Shown here piece after piece: positions 34,478 to 42,954 of a DNA stretch of 64,000 nt. The notes under the pieces are model-generated. The model worked only from the letters and a program-made list of their open reading frames with translations. It did no database searches and had not been told where the DNA came from. The translations under genes were made by a program, and so were the position numbers. The stretch is from NCBI GenBank assembly GCA_041741755.1, contig JBGSJR010000030.1:1-64000 (forward strand), read 5' to 3'. How positions within the stretch are numbered: position 1 is the stretch's first letter; each line of letters starts with the position of its first letter. The DNA comes from Fusibacter_C sp041741755. GTDB taxonomy: Bacteria > Bacillota > Clostridia > Peptostreptococcales > Acidaminobacteraceae.

Positions 34478-36815
34478 CGCTGCCATTTTGATGGCAAGAA
34501 ATAAAAACAAAAAAGAGAAAACCGCACAAGACTCTATCCCATTTCAAAAAATGTACCCTGATGGCATCTGCCGTGTGACGGATAATCTCTATACAAAAAC
34601 CATTCGCTTCCATGACATCAACTATCAACTTGCCCAAAACGAGGACAAGACCGCAATCTTTGAGAGCTGGTGCGATTTCCTTAATTACTTTGATAGTTCC
34701 ATTTACTTTCAGCTCTCTTTCCTCAATATGACTGCCAATGCCAATGACTATGAAAGCAGCGTTTCCATTAATCCACAGCAAGACGATTTTGACAGTATCC
34801 GTAGCGAATACACAGAAATGCTACAAGGTCAGCTTTCTAAGGGGAATAACGGTTTGATGAAAACCAAATATTTAACCTTTGGCATAGAAGCAGATAGCGT
34901 GAAGATCGCAAAGCCAAGACTGGAGCGTATTGAAAATGACCTGTGGAACGCCTTTAAGCGGATTGGTGCCTTTGTTGAATCTCTCAACGGGAAAGAAAGA
35001 CTGAGGCTTTGCCACAATATCCTGAGAATGGACGGCAATGAGCCTTTTCACTTTGACTGGAAATGGCTTGAGCCTTCTGGACTAGCTGTAAAGGACTTTA
35101 TCGCACCGTCCTCTTTTGAGTTTCGTGAGGGCAGAGTCTTTAAAACAGGGGCTAAATTCGGGGCGGTATCCTTTTTACAGATACTTGCCCCTGAACTGAA
35201 TGACCGCATTTTAGCAGACTTTCTCGATTTAGAAAGCAATCTCCTTGTGACCATGCACATTCAATCAGTTGACCAAACCAAAGCAATCAAAACGATTAAA
35301 CGTAAAATCACTGACTTAGATAAAATGAAGATCGAAGAACAGAAAAAAGCTGTCCGAAGTGGCTATGATATGGACATTATCCCTTCCGACCTTGCTACTT
35401 ATGGCGGCGAGGCAAAAAAACTCCTTGCAGATTTGCAGAGTCGAAACGAAAGATTGTTCCTTCTGACCTTTCTGGTGATGAACACGGCAGATACCAAACA
35501 ACAGCTTGAAAATATTGTGTTTCAGGCATCGGGCATTGCCCAAAAGCATAATTGTACATTGGTGAGACTAGATTACCAGCAAGAGAAAGGCTTTATGTCC
35601 TCTCTCCCACTTGGTTTCAATCAGACCGTTATTCAGCGGAGTTTGACCACATCAGCAACAGCTATTTTTGTTCCCTTTACTACGCAGGAGCTATTCCAGT
35701 CAGGTTGTGAAGCGCTTTACTATGGACTTAACGCCCTTTCCAATAACCTCATTATGGTAGACCGTAAAAAGCTCAAAAATCCCAACGGTTTGATATTGGG
35801 AACGCCGGGCAGTGGAAAGAGTTTTTCTGCCAAACGTGAGATTACCAATATTTTTCTCGTTACTACAGATGACATCATTATCTGTGATCCAGAGGCAGAA
35901 TATTTCCCCCTCGTTAATCGCCTTAATGGTCAGGTGGTAAAAATTTCGCCAACGAGCACCGACTTTGTAAACCCCATGGATATCAACTTAAATTACAGCG
36001 AGGATGAAAGCCCACTATCTCTGAAATCCGACTTTATTCTCTCCCTTTGCGAGTTGATTGTCGGAGGGAAAGATGGCCTGATGCCTGTTGAAAAAAGTAT
36101 CATAGACCGCTGTGTTCGTCTCATTTATGCTGATTACCTATCTGACCCTGTGCCTGAAAAAATGCCGATTTTAGAAGACTTGTATAATGCACTTAAACAA
36201 CAGGATGAAAAAGAGGCACAGCATGTTAGGGCAGCTCTTGAAATCTATGTTACAGGCTCACTTAACGTATTCAACCACCGCACCAATGTGGACATTACAA
36301 ACCGACTTGTCTGCTTTGATATTAAAGAGCTCGGCAAACAGCTTAAAAAGCTGGGTATGCTTGTGGTACAAGATCAAGTTTGGAACAGAGTAACGGTCAA
36401 TCGTGCCGAAAAGCGCTCCACTCGTTACTATATAGACGAATTTCACTTACTCTTAAAAGAGGAACAAACTGCCGCCTATTCGGTTGAGATTTGGAAACGC
36501 TTTCGTAAATGGGGCGGTATCCCGACAGGGATTACTCAGAACGTAAAAGACCTTCTTTCCTCTCGTGAGGTGGAGAACATCTTTGAAAACTCTGACTTTG
36601 TGTATATGCTCAGCCAAGCATCAGGCGATAGACAAATCCTTGCAAAGCAACTCAATATTTCGCCACATCAGCTTTCCTATGTAACCCATTCGGGCGAAGG
36701 CGAAGGACTTCTTTTTTATGGCAACGTGATTTTGCCTTTTGCAGATAAATTTCCAAAGGATACTGAACTGTACCGCATTATGACGACCAAGCCTATGGAA
36801 ACGGAAAAAACATAG
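34416..36815 (+). CDS. virB4: VirB4-type conjugation ATPase
   Basis: A 799-aa cytoplasmic ATPase powering the mating channel. The N-terminal half is a VirB4/TrbE-type domain. The C-terminal motor has Walker A LGTPGSGKSFSAKREI (near residue 461), IIICDPEAEYFPLVNRL, RYYIDEFHLLLKEEQ (Walker B, near 675) and GGIPTGITQNVKDLLSS. TTG at 34416 is nine bases after AGGAGG and lies inside prgI. It matches the VirB4 proteins of Tn1549-like elements in length and order. Confidence 0.94.
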   Translation: MSNTEKQPRLRLTKAERQKINAAILMARNKNKKEKTAQDSIPFQKMYPDGICRVTDNLYTKTIRFHDINYQLAQNEDKTAIFESWCDFLNYFDSSIYFQLSFLNMTANANDYESSVSINPQQDDFDSIRSEYTEMLQGQLSKGNNGLMKTKYLTFGIEADSVKIAKPRLERIENDLWNAFKRIGAFVESLNGKERLRLCHNILRMDGNEPFHFDWKWLEPSGLAVKDFIAPSSFEFREGRVFKTGAKFGAVSFLQILAPELNDRILADFLDLESNLLVTMHIQSVDQTKAIKTIKRKITDLDKMKIEEQKKAVRSGYDMDIIPSDLATYGGEAKKLLADLQSRNERLFLLTFLVMNTADTKQQLENIVFQASGIAQKHNCTLVRLDYQQEKGFMSSLPLGFNQTVIQRSLTTSATAIFVPFTTQELFQSGCEALYYGLNALSNNLIMVDRKKLKNPNGLILGTPGSGKSFSAKREITNIFLVTTDDIIICDPEAEYFPLVNRLNGQVVKISPTSTDFVNPMDINLNYSEDESPLSLKSDFILSLCELIVGGKDGLMPVEKSIIDRCVRLIYADYLSDPVPEKMPILEDLYNALKQQDEKEAQHVRAALEIYVTGSLNVFNHRTNVDITNRLVCFDIKELGKQLKKLGMLVVQDQVWNRVTVNRAEKRSTRYYIDEFHLLLKEEQTAAYSVEIWKRFRKWGGIPTGITQNVKDLLSSREVENIFENSDFVYMLSQASGDRQILAKQLNISPHQLSYVTHSGEGEGLLFYGNVILPFADKFPKDTELYRIMTTKPMETEKT

Positions 36816-36925
36816 GTAAGTGGCAACATGGGGACAATCTATCCCCCTGTTGTTATCCAAAAGCCTTACTTTCCATTTCACAATGTCAAGAAAAATGGTA
36901 AAATAAGTAGAAGGCGGTGATAAAA

Positions 36926-37780
36926 TTGGCAACACTAATTGCAGCAGAATACAAACAATTTGAAGATATAAAGCACACTGATGAAAACGGCATAGAGTTT
37001 TGGTATGCCCGCGAACTTGCCAGTGTCCTTGATTATACCCAATGGCGTAATTTTACAAAGGTAATTGATAAGGCTATGTTGTCCTGCCAGAACAGCGGTT
37101 TTGAATGTGCAGACCATTTTCTTGAGGCCAGAAAAATCGTGGAGGCAGGTGCAACCTCTAAGCCGATAAATGATTTTGAGCTTTCACGCTATGCCTGCTA
37201 TCTGATCGTGCAAAACGGTGATCCACGCAAAGAGCCTATTGCTCTTGGTCAAACCTATTTTGCTATACAGACCCGCAGACAGGAAATAGCTGATCGGTTT
37301 AATGAGCTTGACGAGGATAATAAACGCCTTGTTATCCGTGGCGAGGTCACAAGTTGGAACACTATGCTTGTGGAAGCAGCACATAAAGCGGGCATCACCG
37401 ACCAGTTGGAATATGCTCAGTTTCAAAATGCAGGCTACATGGGATTGTATGGCGGCTTGACCGCCGCAGATATTCACAGACGGAAAAAACTCAAAACAAG
37501 TGAGAAAATTCTCGACCATATGGGCAGTGAAGAACTCGGTGCAAACCTGTTCCGCATTACCCAGACCGAGGCAAAACTCCGACGTGAACAGCCGCAAGGA
37601 CTGGAAACGGCAAGTGGCATGCATTACCAAGTCGGACAGACTGTTCGTGAAGCTATCGCAAAAAACGAGGGTACAATGCCGGAGAATTTACCCACTCCCG
37701 AAAAGAGCATTGCCGAAATTGGCAAGGAACAGCTTAAAAAGCTGAAAGAGAAAAAAGAGCCACCTATGCTTGATGAATAG
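36926..37780 (+). CDS. dinD: DinD-like protein (damage-inducible family), cargo
   Basis: A 284-aa protein of the DinD family. The N-terminal Bro-N-like part has FEDIKHTDENGIEFWYARELA and VLDYTQWRNFTKVIDKAM, and the centre has ISRYACYLIVQNGDPRK-type and ALGQTYFAIQTRRQEIA motifs. The C-terminal part has GSEELGANLFRITQTEAKLR. In E. coli DinD is SOS-induced and inhibits RecA-mediated strand exchange. Start is ambiguous: TTG at 36926 or GTG at 36917, with AAGGCGG just upstream. It has a likely separate promoter (TGGTAAAAT near 36890) and its own terminator, so it is a unit inserted between virB4 and the hydrolase gene. Confidence 0.85.
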   Translation: MATLIAAEYKQFEDIKHTDENGIEFWYARELASVLDYTQWRNFTKVIDKAMLSCQNSGFECADHFLEARKIVEAGATSKPINDFELSRYACYLIVQNGDPRKEPIALGQTYFAIQTRRQEIADRFNELDEDNKRLVIRGEVTSWNTMLVEAAHKAGITDQLEYAQFQNAGYMGLYGGLTAADIHRRKKLKTSEKILDHMGSEELGANLFRITQTEAKLRREQPQGLETASGMHYQVGQTVREAIAKNEGTMPENLPTPEKSIAEIGKEQLKKLKEKKEPPMLDE

Positions 37781-37790
37781 CACATTCTTA

Positions 37791-37816
37791 CGATTTTGCT
37801 GACCTCAGCAAAATCG
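37791..37816. repeat. 26-bp perfect palindrome after dinD
   Basis: CGATTTTGCTGA, two bases, then TCAGCAAAATCG. It has no T tract, lies 11 bases after the dinD stop and 25 bases before a normal terminator. It may be a protein binding site or a recombination mark. Confidence 0.75.
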
Positions 37817-37841
37817 CAATACAGAACGAAAATGATTGCGT

Positions 37842-37876
37842 GTAAGCCACTTGTAGAGATACAGGTGGCTTTTTAC
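37842..37876 (+). terminator. Terminator between dinD and the CHAP hydrolase gene
   Basis: GTAAGCCACTTGTA and TACAGGTGGCTTTTTAC form a stem with one mismatch and a four-base loop, ending in five T. It would separate dinD transcription from the channel gene that follows. Confidence 0.8.
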
Positions 37877-37895
37877 GTGGAAGGAGGATCATTAT

Positions 37896-39692
37896 TTGAG
37901 CAAAAAGAGACAAAAACCTTTCCGACCTACGGGGAAGGTTTCTCGCCTTGCCTTTACGGAAGAAGAACGTGCCATCCCCACCCTAGAAAAGTCACTTAAA
38001 AAAGCAGAAAAGGCAGCTGACAAACTAGAAAAATCACAGGAGAGAATCCCTAAAAAGAAAGTCCTTGTAACAGAACGTGTCGTAAGTACCAGTACAGGTA
38101 AAAGTAAGGTGCGTTTGAACTTTGAAGAAATCGACAAACCAAAGCCACCAACCAAACTTTCACATGGCATCAAGTCCGTTCCTCAAAAGAAGCTGCTTTC
38201 TCAGGTTCATGAAGAAATTCGAAAAGATGAGGATGATAACGTTGGCTTAGAAGCAGCACATAAAACCGAGGAAAGTGCCGAATTTGTGACAAGTAGTATG
38301 CAAAGTGCCTATCGCAGCCACAAGCTCAAGCCTTACCTACAGCTTGCAAAAGCTGAAAAAAGCACGGTAAATGCAGAGATCAACTACCTTTACAACAAGA
38401 ATATAAAAAATAATCCACAGCTCTCCTCCAATCAGCTTTCAAGATGGCAACAAAAGCGGATGATTAAAAAGGAGTACCTCGCTGCAAGGTACGGCAAAGG
38501 AGTACATGCCTCACAGCAGACTGCTGCCAATACCAAAAGAGCTGCTACCGCAGTAGTTGAGACAACAGATAAACTCATGCAGCTTATTGTCAGTCATCGA
38601 AAAGGTTTTTTGATTCTCCTTGCCATTGCTGCTGTTTTCATCTTGCTAATGAGTACGATTTCTTCTTGCTCGCTCATGCTCGAAGGTGGTTTAAATAGCA
38701 TTGTCGCTACTTCCTATACTTCAGAGGATGCGGACATAGTTGCCACCGACAACAACTACACCGCCCTTGAAAATGCCTTGCAACATCGAATTGACAACAT
38801 TGAAAGTGAGCATTCTGATTATGATGAGTATCGTTATGACCTTGATACCATCGGACATAACCCCCATGATCTTGCAGCTTACTTAACCTCACTGCTCCAA
38901 ACTTACAAATCAAGCGAGGTACAGGGAGAATTGCAACATGTCTTTGATTTGCAGTATAAGCTGACCTTAACCCCTGTGGTAGAGATACGCTATCGTACTG
39001 AAACAAGAACAGACACCTGGACTGATGCGGATGGAACTAGGCATAGAGATACTTATACCGTTGAAGTTCCTTATAATTACTACATTTTGAATGTAAAACT
39101 TGATAACTTCTCAGTCACCGCCATTGCAAACAGGCTCCTAAACAATGAACAACTTGAAATGTATAGTGTCTACCTTGAAACAAGGGGCAACAAGCCATTT
39201 ATCTTTGGTGGTGGTACAAACAACTCTGCTCCTTCTACTGATTTAAGTGGTGTAATTTTTATAAACGGAACAAGAGAAGGCAATCAAAATATTGTGAACA
39301 TCGCAAAAGATCAAGTTGGAAATGAAGGTGGTCAACCTTACTGGTCATGGTATGGATTTAACAGCCGTGTAGAATGGTGCGCCTGCTTTGTATCGTGGTG
39401 CTTAAATCAAGCCGGATACAGTGAACCAAAGTTTGCCGCCTGCCAATCTCAGGGGATTCCTTGGTTTGGTAATAATGGACAGTGGGCAAACGGAAATTAC
39501 AAGGATTTAGCACCCGGCGATGTGATTTTCTTTGATTGGGAAGGCGATGGCAGTGCAGATCATGTAGGCATCGTCATCGGCACAGACGGTCAACGTGTTT
39601 ATACTGTAGAAGGCAACAGCGGCGATTCCTGCCGTATACGAGATTACGATCTAAACAGCAATGTCATTATGGGATATGGACTAATGAACTAA
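37896..39692 (+). CDS. Membrane-anchored CHAP-domain peptidoglycan hydrolase of the conjugation system
   Basis: A 598-aa protein of the CD1108-type family. The N-terminal ~210 residues are lysine-rich, probably cytoplasmic. One membrane helix follows (about 235-258, ILLAIAAVFILLMSTIS). An extracytoplasmic region leads to a CHAP domain (about 470-598) with catalytic Cys in EWCACFVSWCLNQAGY and His in ADHVGIVIGTDG, then YTVEGNSGDSCRI. It should cut peptidoglycan for channel assembly. Unlike many relatives there is no second, lysozyme-like domain visible; its place is taken by the region 260-460. TTG start at 37896, after AAGGAGGA. Confidence 0.9.
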   Translation: MSKKRQKPFRPTGKVSRLAFTEEERAIPTLEKSLKKAEKAADKLEKSQERIPKKKVLVTERVVSTSTGKSKVRLNFEEIDKPKPPTKLSHGIKSVPQKKLLSQVHEEIRKDEDDNVGLEAAHKTEESAEFVTSSMQSAYRSHKLKPYLQLAKAEKSTVNAEINYLYNKNIKNNPQLSSNQLSRWQQKRMIKKEYLAARYGKGVHASQQTAANTKRAATAVVETTDKLMQLIVSHRKGFLILLAIAAVFILLMSTISSCSLMLEGGLNSIVATSYTSEDADIVATDNNYTALENALQHRIDNIESEHSDYDEYRYDLDTIGHNPHDLAAYLTSLLQTYKSSEVQGELQHVFDLQYKLTLTPVVEIRYRTETRTDTWTDADGTRHRDTYTVEVPYNYYILNVKLDNFSVTAIANRLLNNEQLEMYSVYLETRGNKPFIFGGGTNNSAPSTDLSGVIFINGTREGNQNIVNIAKDQVGNEGGQPYWSWYGFNSRVEWCACFVSWCLNQAGYSEPKFAACQSQGIPWFGNNGQWANGNYKDLAPGDVIFFDWEGDGSADHVGIVIGTDGQRVYTVEGNSGDSCRIRDYDLNSNVIMGYGLMN

Positions 39693-39703
39693 AAGGAGAC
39701 GCT

Positions 39704-39958
39704 ATGAATCACAAGTTAAACAAACTCCAACTGGAGATAGATAAGATTAAGCAAAAAATCACAGAACAACAGGCTAAACTGCATGAATTGGAACAACAGA
39801 AAACAGAAATTGAGAATACAGAAATTGTAGAGCTTGTGCGTAGTCTGAAGATGAATACCAGCGAGCTTTCCACCTTCCTAAAGGCGTATCGCAAAAAAAA
39901 CGATGCGCCTATTTTATTGCCAACTACACAGGAGGATAATGAACATGAAGAAAATTAA
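39704..39958 (+). CDS. DUF4315-family protein
   Basis: An 84-aa protein, mostly one long coiled coil (LNKLQLEIDKIKQKITEQQA, KLHELEQQKTEIENTEIVEL) followed by LKMNTSELSTFLKAYRKK. It is the DUF4315 family, found at this place in Tn1549-like elements; function unknown. AAAAGGAG precedes the ATG. It overlaps the next gene by 14 bases. Confidence 0.85.
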   Translation: MNHKLNKLQLEIDKIKQKITEQQAKLHELEQQKTEIENTEIVELVRSLKMNTSELSTFLKAYRKKNDAPILLPTTQEDNEHEEN

Positions 39959-40661
39959 AACACGGCTTTTTACCATGCTGTTTGCATTAATGATGTGTAT
40001 CATCATATTCCCAACCGCTGCTTTTGCAAGTGGTGGTGAGAATAGCGAGGCTACACCTCCCGTAGTAACTGATAAACCTACTCCCTTCACTGTTCCTTTA
40101 ACCCCTGAAGGAAACCTGACCCTTGTGGACGATATTAAGGTCGAAGAATCCACGGATAAACAGTTTGTAACACTACAATCTAAAAGTGGCAACTACTTCT
40201 ACTTAGTCATTGATCGTGCAGGCGATAAGGAAAACGTATATTTTCTTAACCTCGTAGACGAGTCTGATTTAATGGCGCTCATTGAGGACGATGACAAAAA
40301 AACTGAGCCGCCCAAAGTGTGTATTTGTAGCGAAAAATGTGAGATTGGTAATGTTAATAGTAATTGCCCCGTCTGTACCAATGATCTAACCCAATGTGTC
40401 AGCAAGGTAACAGAACCTGTCGAAGCAGCGCCTGCGAAAAAGAACAATACAAGCAGTCTTATGCTAATGTTGATCCTTGTAGGTGGCTTGGGTGGTGGTC
40501 TCTTTTACTTTTTAAAAACGCTAAAGAACAAACCAAAAACCAAAGGTAATACTGACCCCCTTGATTACGATTATGACTATGACGAGGACGAGGATGAGAA
40601 AGCCATCGAAGAAGAATACGAAGCTGAAGAAGATTCAGAAAGTGAGGATGATGTAAAGTGA
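39945..40661 (+). CDS. DUF4366-family secreted/membrane protein
   Basis: A 238-aa protein with a signal peptide (residues 3-28, ending TAAFAS), an extracytoplasmic beta-rich domain (about 60-120, NYFYLVIDRAGDKENVYFLN), a Cys cluster (CICSEKCEIGNVN and CPVCTNDLTQC, near 130-155), a membrane helix (about 172-192) and a very acidic cytoplasmic tail of Asp, Glu and Tyr. This is the DUF4366 family of conjugative elements; it probably belongs to the extracellular part of the channel. The ATG at 39945 is nine bases after GGAGG; the ATG six bases earlier is too close to it. Confidence 0.85.
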   Translation: MKKIKTRLFTMLFALMMCIIIFPTAAFASGGENSEATPPVVTDKPTPFTVPLTPEGNLTLVDDIKVEESTDKQFVTLQSKSGNYFYLVIDRAGDKENVYFLNLVDESDLMALIEDDDKKTEPPKVCICSEKCEIGNVNSNCPVCTNDLTQCVSKVTEPVEAAPAKKNNTSSLMLMLILVGGLGGGLFYFLKTLKNKPKTKGNTDPLDYDYDYDEDEDEKAIEEEYEAEEDSESEDDVK

Positions 40662-40831
40662 GCCAATTGACTAATAGCGACAATAAAAAAGCCACGAATC
40701 AAAAATCACCCTATGGGCAGGGACAAAAGTCACCTGCTCCTTCTGCTGTAATGCATCCAAAAAAAGAGGATAAGTCACAACATTACCGTGGCATAATATT
40801 CCTCCAAAAAGAAAGGAAAAAAGGCGAATGA
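40658..40831 (+). CDS. Small 57-aa hydrophilic protein
   Basis: A GTG-started frame that overlaps the DUF4366 stop (GTGA) and the topB start (ATGA), each by four bases. The product is polar and rich in Lys, Gln and Ser (MSQLTNSDNKKATNQKSPYG; HPKKEDKSQHYRG). The tight overlaps on both sides are the main evidence for translation. No family recognised; comparable small ORFs exist at this site in related elements. Confidence 0.55.
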   Translation: MSQLTNSDNKKATNQKSPYGQGQKSPAPSAVMHPKKEDKSQHYRGIIFLQKERKKGE

Positions 40832-42900
40832 ATTTAGTCATAGCAGAAAAGCCGTCAGTAGCACAGAGCATTGCTGCTACTCTCGGTGCAACTAAAAGAC
40901 AAGATGGATATTTGGAGGGCGGTGGCTACATTGTATCGTGGTGCGTAGGGCATTTGGTGGAGCTTGCCACCGCCGATGCCTATGAGGAACGTTACGCTAA
41001 GTGGCTATATACCGACTTACCTATCCTTCCCGAAAACTGGCAATACAGCATTTCGAAGGGCAAGGAAAAGCAGTTGAAAATATTAAAAGAGTTGGCAAAT
41101 CGTAAGGATGTAACCATTATCACATCTGCTACCGATGCAGGGCGTGAAGGTGAGCTGATTTTCCGGTTGGTGTACGAAAAAATCAGCTGCAAAAAACCTG
41201 TAAAACGTTTGTGGATTTCTTCGATGGAGGAAAGTGCCATTACTGAGGGCTTCCAAAACCTCCGTGACAACAAGCATTACGATAATCTCTATCACTCTGC
41301 ACTTTGCAGAGCAAAAGCCGATTGGATCGTGGGCATCAATGCCACAAGACTGTTTTCCGTTCTCTATGGGCAAACCTTGAACGTGGGCCGAGTCATGTCT
41401 CCTACCCTTGCCATGATTGTGGAGCGTGAGGCAGCTATCTCAGTATTTAAGTCTGATCCGTTCTACACAGTACATCTTGATTGCAGCAGTATTTTACTCT
41501 CAAGCGAAAAGATAACGAATAAACAGGCGGCAGAAACTTTGTGCAAATCCTGTGATGGTCAAAACATTGCCATTGATAGTGTGGAAAGCAAAGAAAAATC
41601 TGAACAACCACCAAAACTCTATGACCTTACTACTTTGCAAAGGGAGGCAAACAGACAACTTGGCTTTACCGCCGAACAGGCCCTTTCTTATTCCCAAAGC
41701 CTGTATGAAAAAAAACTCGTGACCTACCCTCGTACTGACAGCCGCTATTTAACTTCCGATATGTCAAAAAGTACCCCTGCCGTGGCAAAAGCTGCCGCAG
41801 GCTTTTTTATGCTCCAAAGCTCAGAACTTTCTATCTTTATGGAGCAAGTTACGGATAACAGTAAGGTATCTGATCACCATGCCATTATTCCAACCATGGC
41901 TATACAAGACTATGATCTTGCCTCATTACCCTTTGGTGAGCGTGAAATTTTACTTCTCATTTCTCTTCGCTTAGTTTGCGCCGTGGGCGAAAGCTACAAA
42001 TATGAGGAAACCACTATCAAAGCAATTGTCAGTGGTACAGCGTTTTCAGCAAAAGGAAAAACAATCCTTTCAGATGGTTTTCGTAGCATTGAAAAACGCT
42101 ACCTTGCCATGCAGAAAGATAAACAGTCAGAAGAAAAGGAAAAAGTACTTCCGATTATTACTGTGGGCGAGACCTTTACCGCAAAAGCGATTGTGAAGGC
42201 GGGCAAGACTACTCCACCTAAGCATTTTACGGACGATACCATTCTTGCAGCAATGGAAAACGCGAACAACGCTATGGAAGATAGCGAACGAAAAGGCATC
42301 GGCACACCTGCCACCCGTGCAGGCATTTTGGAAAAACTGATTAAAATCGAACTTTTGGAACGTAAAGGCGATAAAAAGGCGAAGCACTTCTTGCCTACAC
42401 AAAAAGGTATTTCTCTCATTACTGTATTACCAGAGTCTATCCAATCTCCACATCTTACTGCCGAATGGGAGGAAAAATTAATACTAATCGAGCGTGGCGT
42501 TCTCTCACCCGATAGCTTTATGCAGGATATTTCACAAATGACTAAAAGTCTTATCAATACCTATGAGGTCATTAAGGGTGCTGATGTCCTATTTCCATCA
42601 GATCAGGAAACCCTCGGCAAATGTCCCCGCTGTGGCAATGATGTAGTAGAAAACAAAAAAGGCTTTTGTTGTCTAAACAAAGCTTGCGGTTTTGCCCTTT
42701 GGAAAGAAAACAAGTTTTTTACTGCAAAGAAAAAGAACCTTACTAAAACCATTGCCATTGAGCTATTGAAAAACGGCAAAGCAAAGCTCCCAGGTTGTTA
42801 TTCCGAAAAAACAGGTAAGACGTATGATGCTGTTGTTTTGCTTGAGGATACAGGCGGTCAGTATGTTAATTTTAAGATGGAGTTTACATCGAAGAAATAA
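40828..42900 (+). CDS. topB: DNA topoisomerase III (type IA)
   Basis: A 690-aa type IA topoisomerase. The Toprim domain starts MNLVIAEKPSVAQSIAATLG and has TSATDAGREGELIFRLVY. The catalytic tyrosine is in LVTYPRTDSRYLTSDM (near residue 299), and SDHHAIIPT and GIGTPATRAGILEKL follow. The C-terminus has one four-Cys zinc finger (CPRCGNDVV and CLNKACGFALW). Topoisomerase III copies are standard in Tn1549-like elements and likely resolve DNA during transfer or circle replication. It overlaps the 57-aa gene by four bases. Confidence 0.95.
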   Translation: MNLVIAEKPSVAQSIAATLGATKRQDGYLEGGGYIVSWCVGHLVELATADAYEERYAKWLYTDLPILPENWQYSISKGKEKQLKILKELANRKDVTIITSATDAGREGELIFRLVYEKISCKKPVKRLWISSMEESAITEGFQNLRDNKHYDNLYHSALCRAKADWIVGINATRLFSVLYGQTLNVGRVMSPTLAMIVEREAAISVFKSDPFYTVHLDCSSILLSSEKITNKQAAETLCKSCDGQNIAIDSVESKEKSEQPPKLYDLTTLQREANRQLGFTAEQALSYSQSLYEKKLVTYPRTDSRYLTSDMSKSTPAVAKAAAGFFMLQSSELSIFMEQVTDNSKVSDHHAIIPTMAIQDYDLASLPFGEREILLLISLRLVCAVGESYKYEETTIKAIVSGTAFSAKGKTILSDGFRSIEKRYLAMQKDKQSEEKEKVLPIITVGETFTAKAIVKAGKTTPPKHFTDDTILAAMENANNAMEDSERKGIGTPATRAGILEKLIKIELLERKGDKKAKHFLPTQKGISLITVLPESIQSPHLTAEWEEKLILIERGVLSPDSFMQDISQMTKSLINTYEVIKGADVLFPSDQETLGKCPRCGNDVVENKKGFCCLNKACGFALWKENKFFTAKKKNLTKTIAIELLKNGKAKLPGCYSEKTGKTYDAVVLLEDTGGQYVNFKMEFTSKK

Positions 42901-42905
42901 GATAT

Positions 42906-42940
42906 GAAAATAGCCATCACATTTTTGTGATGGCTATAAT
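42906..42940. terminator. Bidirectional terminator between topB and the PIN gene
   Basis: ATAGCCATCACA and TGTGATGGCTAT form a perfect 12-bp stem with a four-base loop. The T tract is better on the minus strand (TTTTC), so it mainly ends the PIN transcript; it would also stop topB. Confidence 0.8.
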
Positions 42941-42954
42941 TTGACTCTAATATG

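Noticed and set aside
42099..42557. 152-codon antisense frame in topB
   Set aside because: Shadow of a strongly conserved topoisomerase region.
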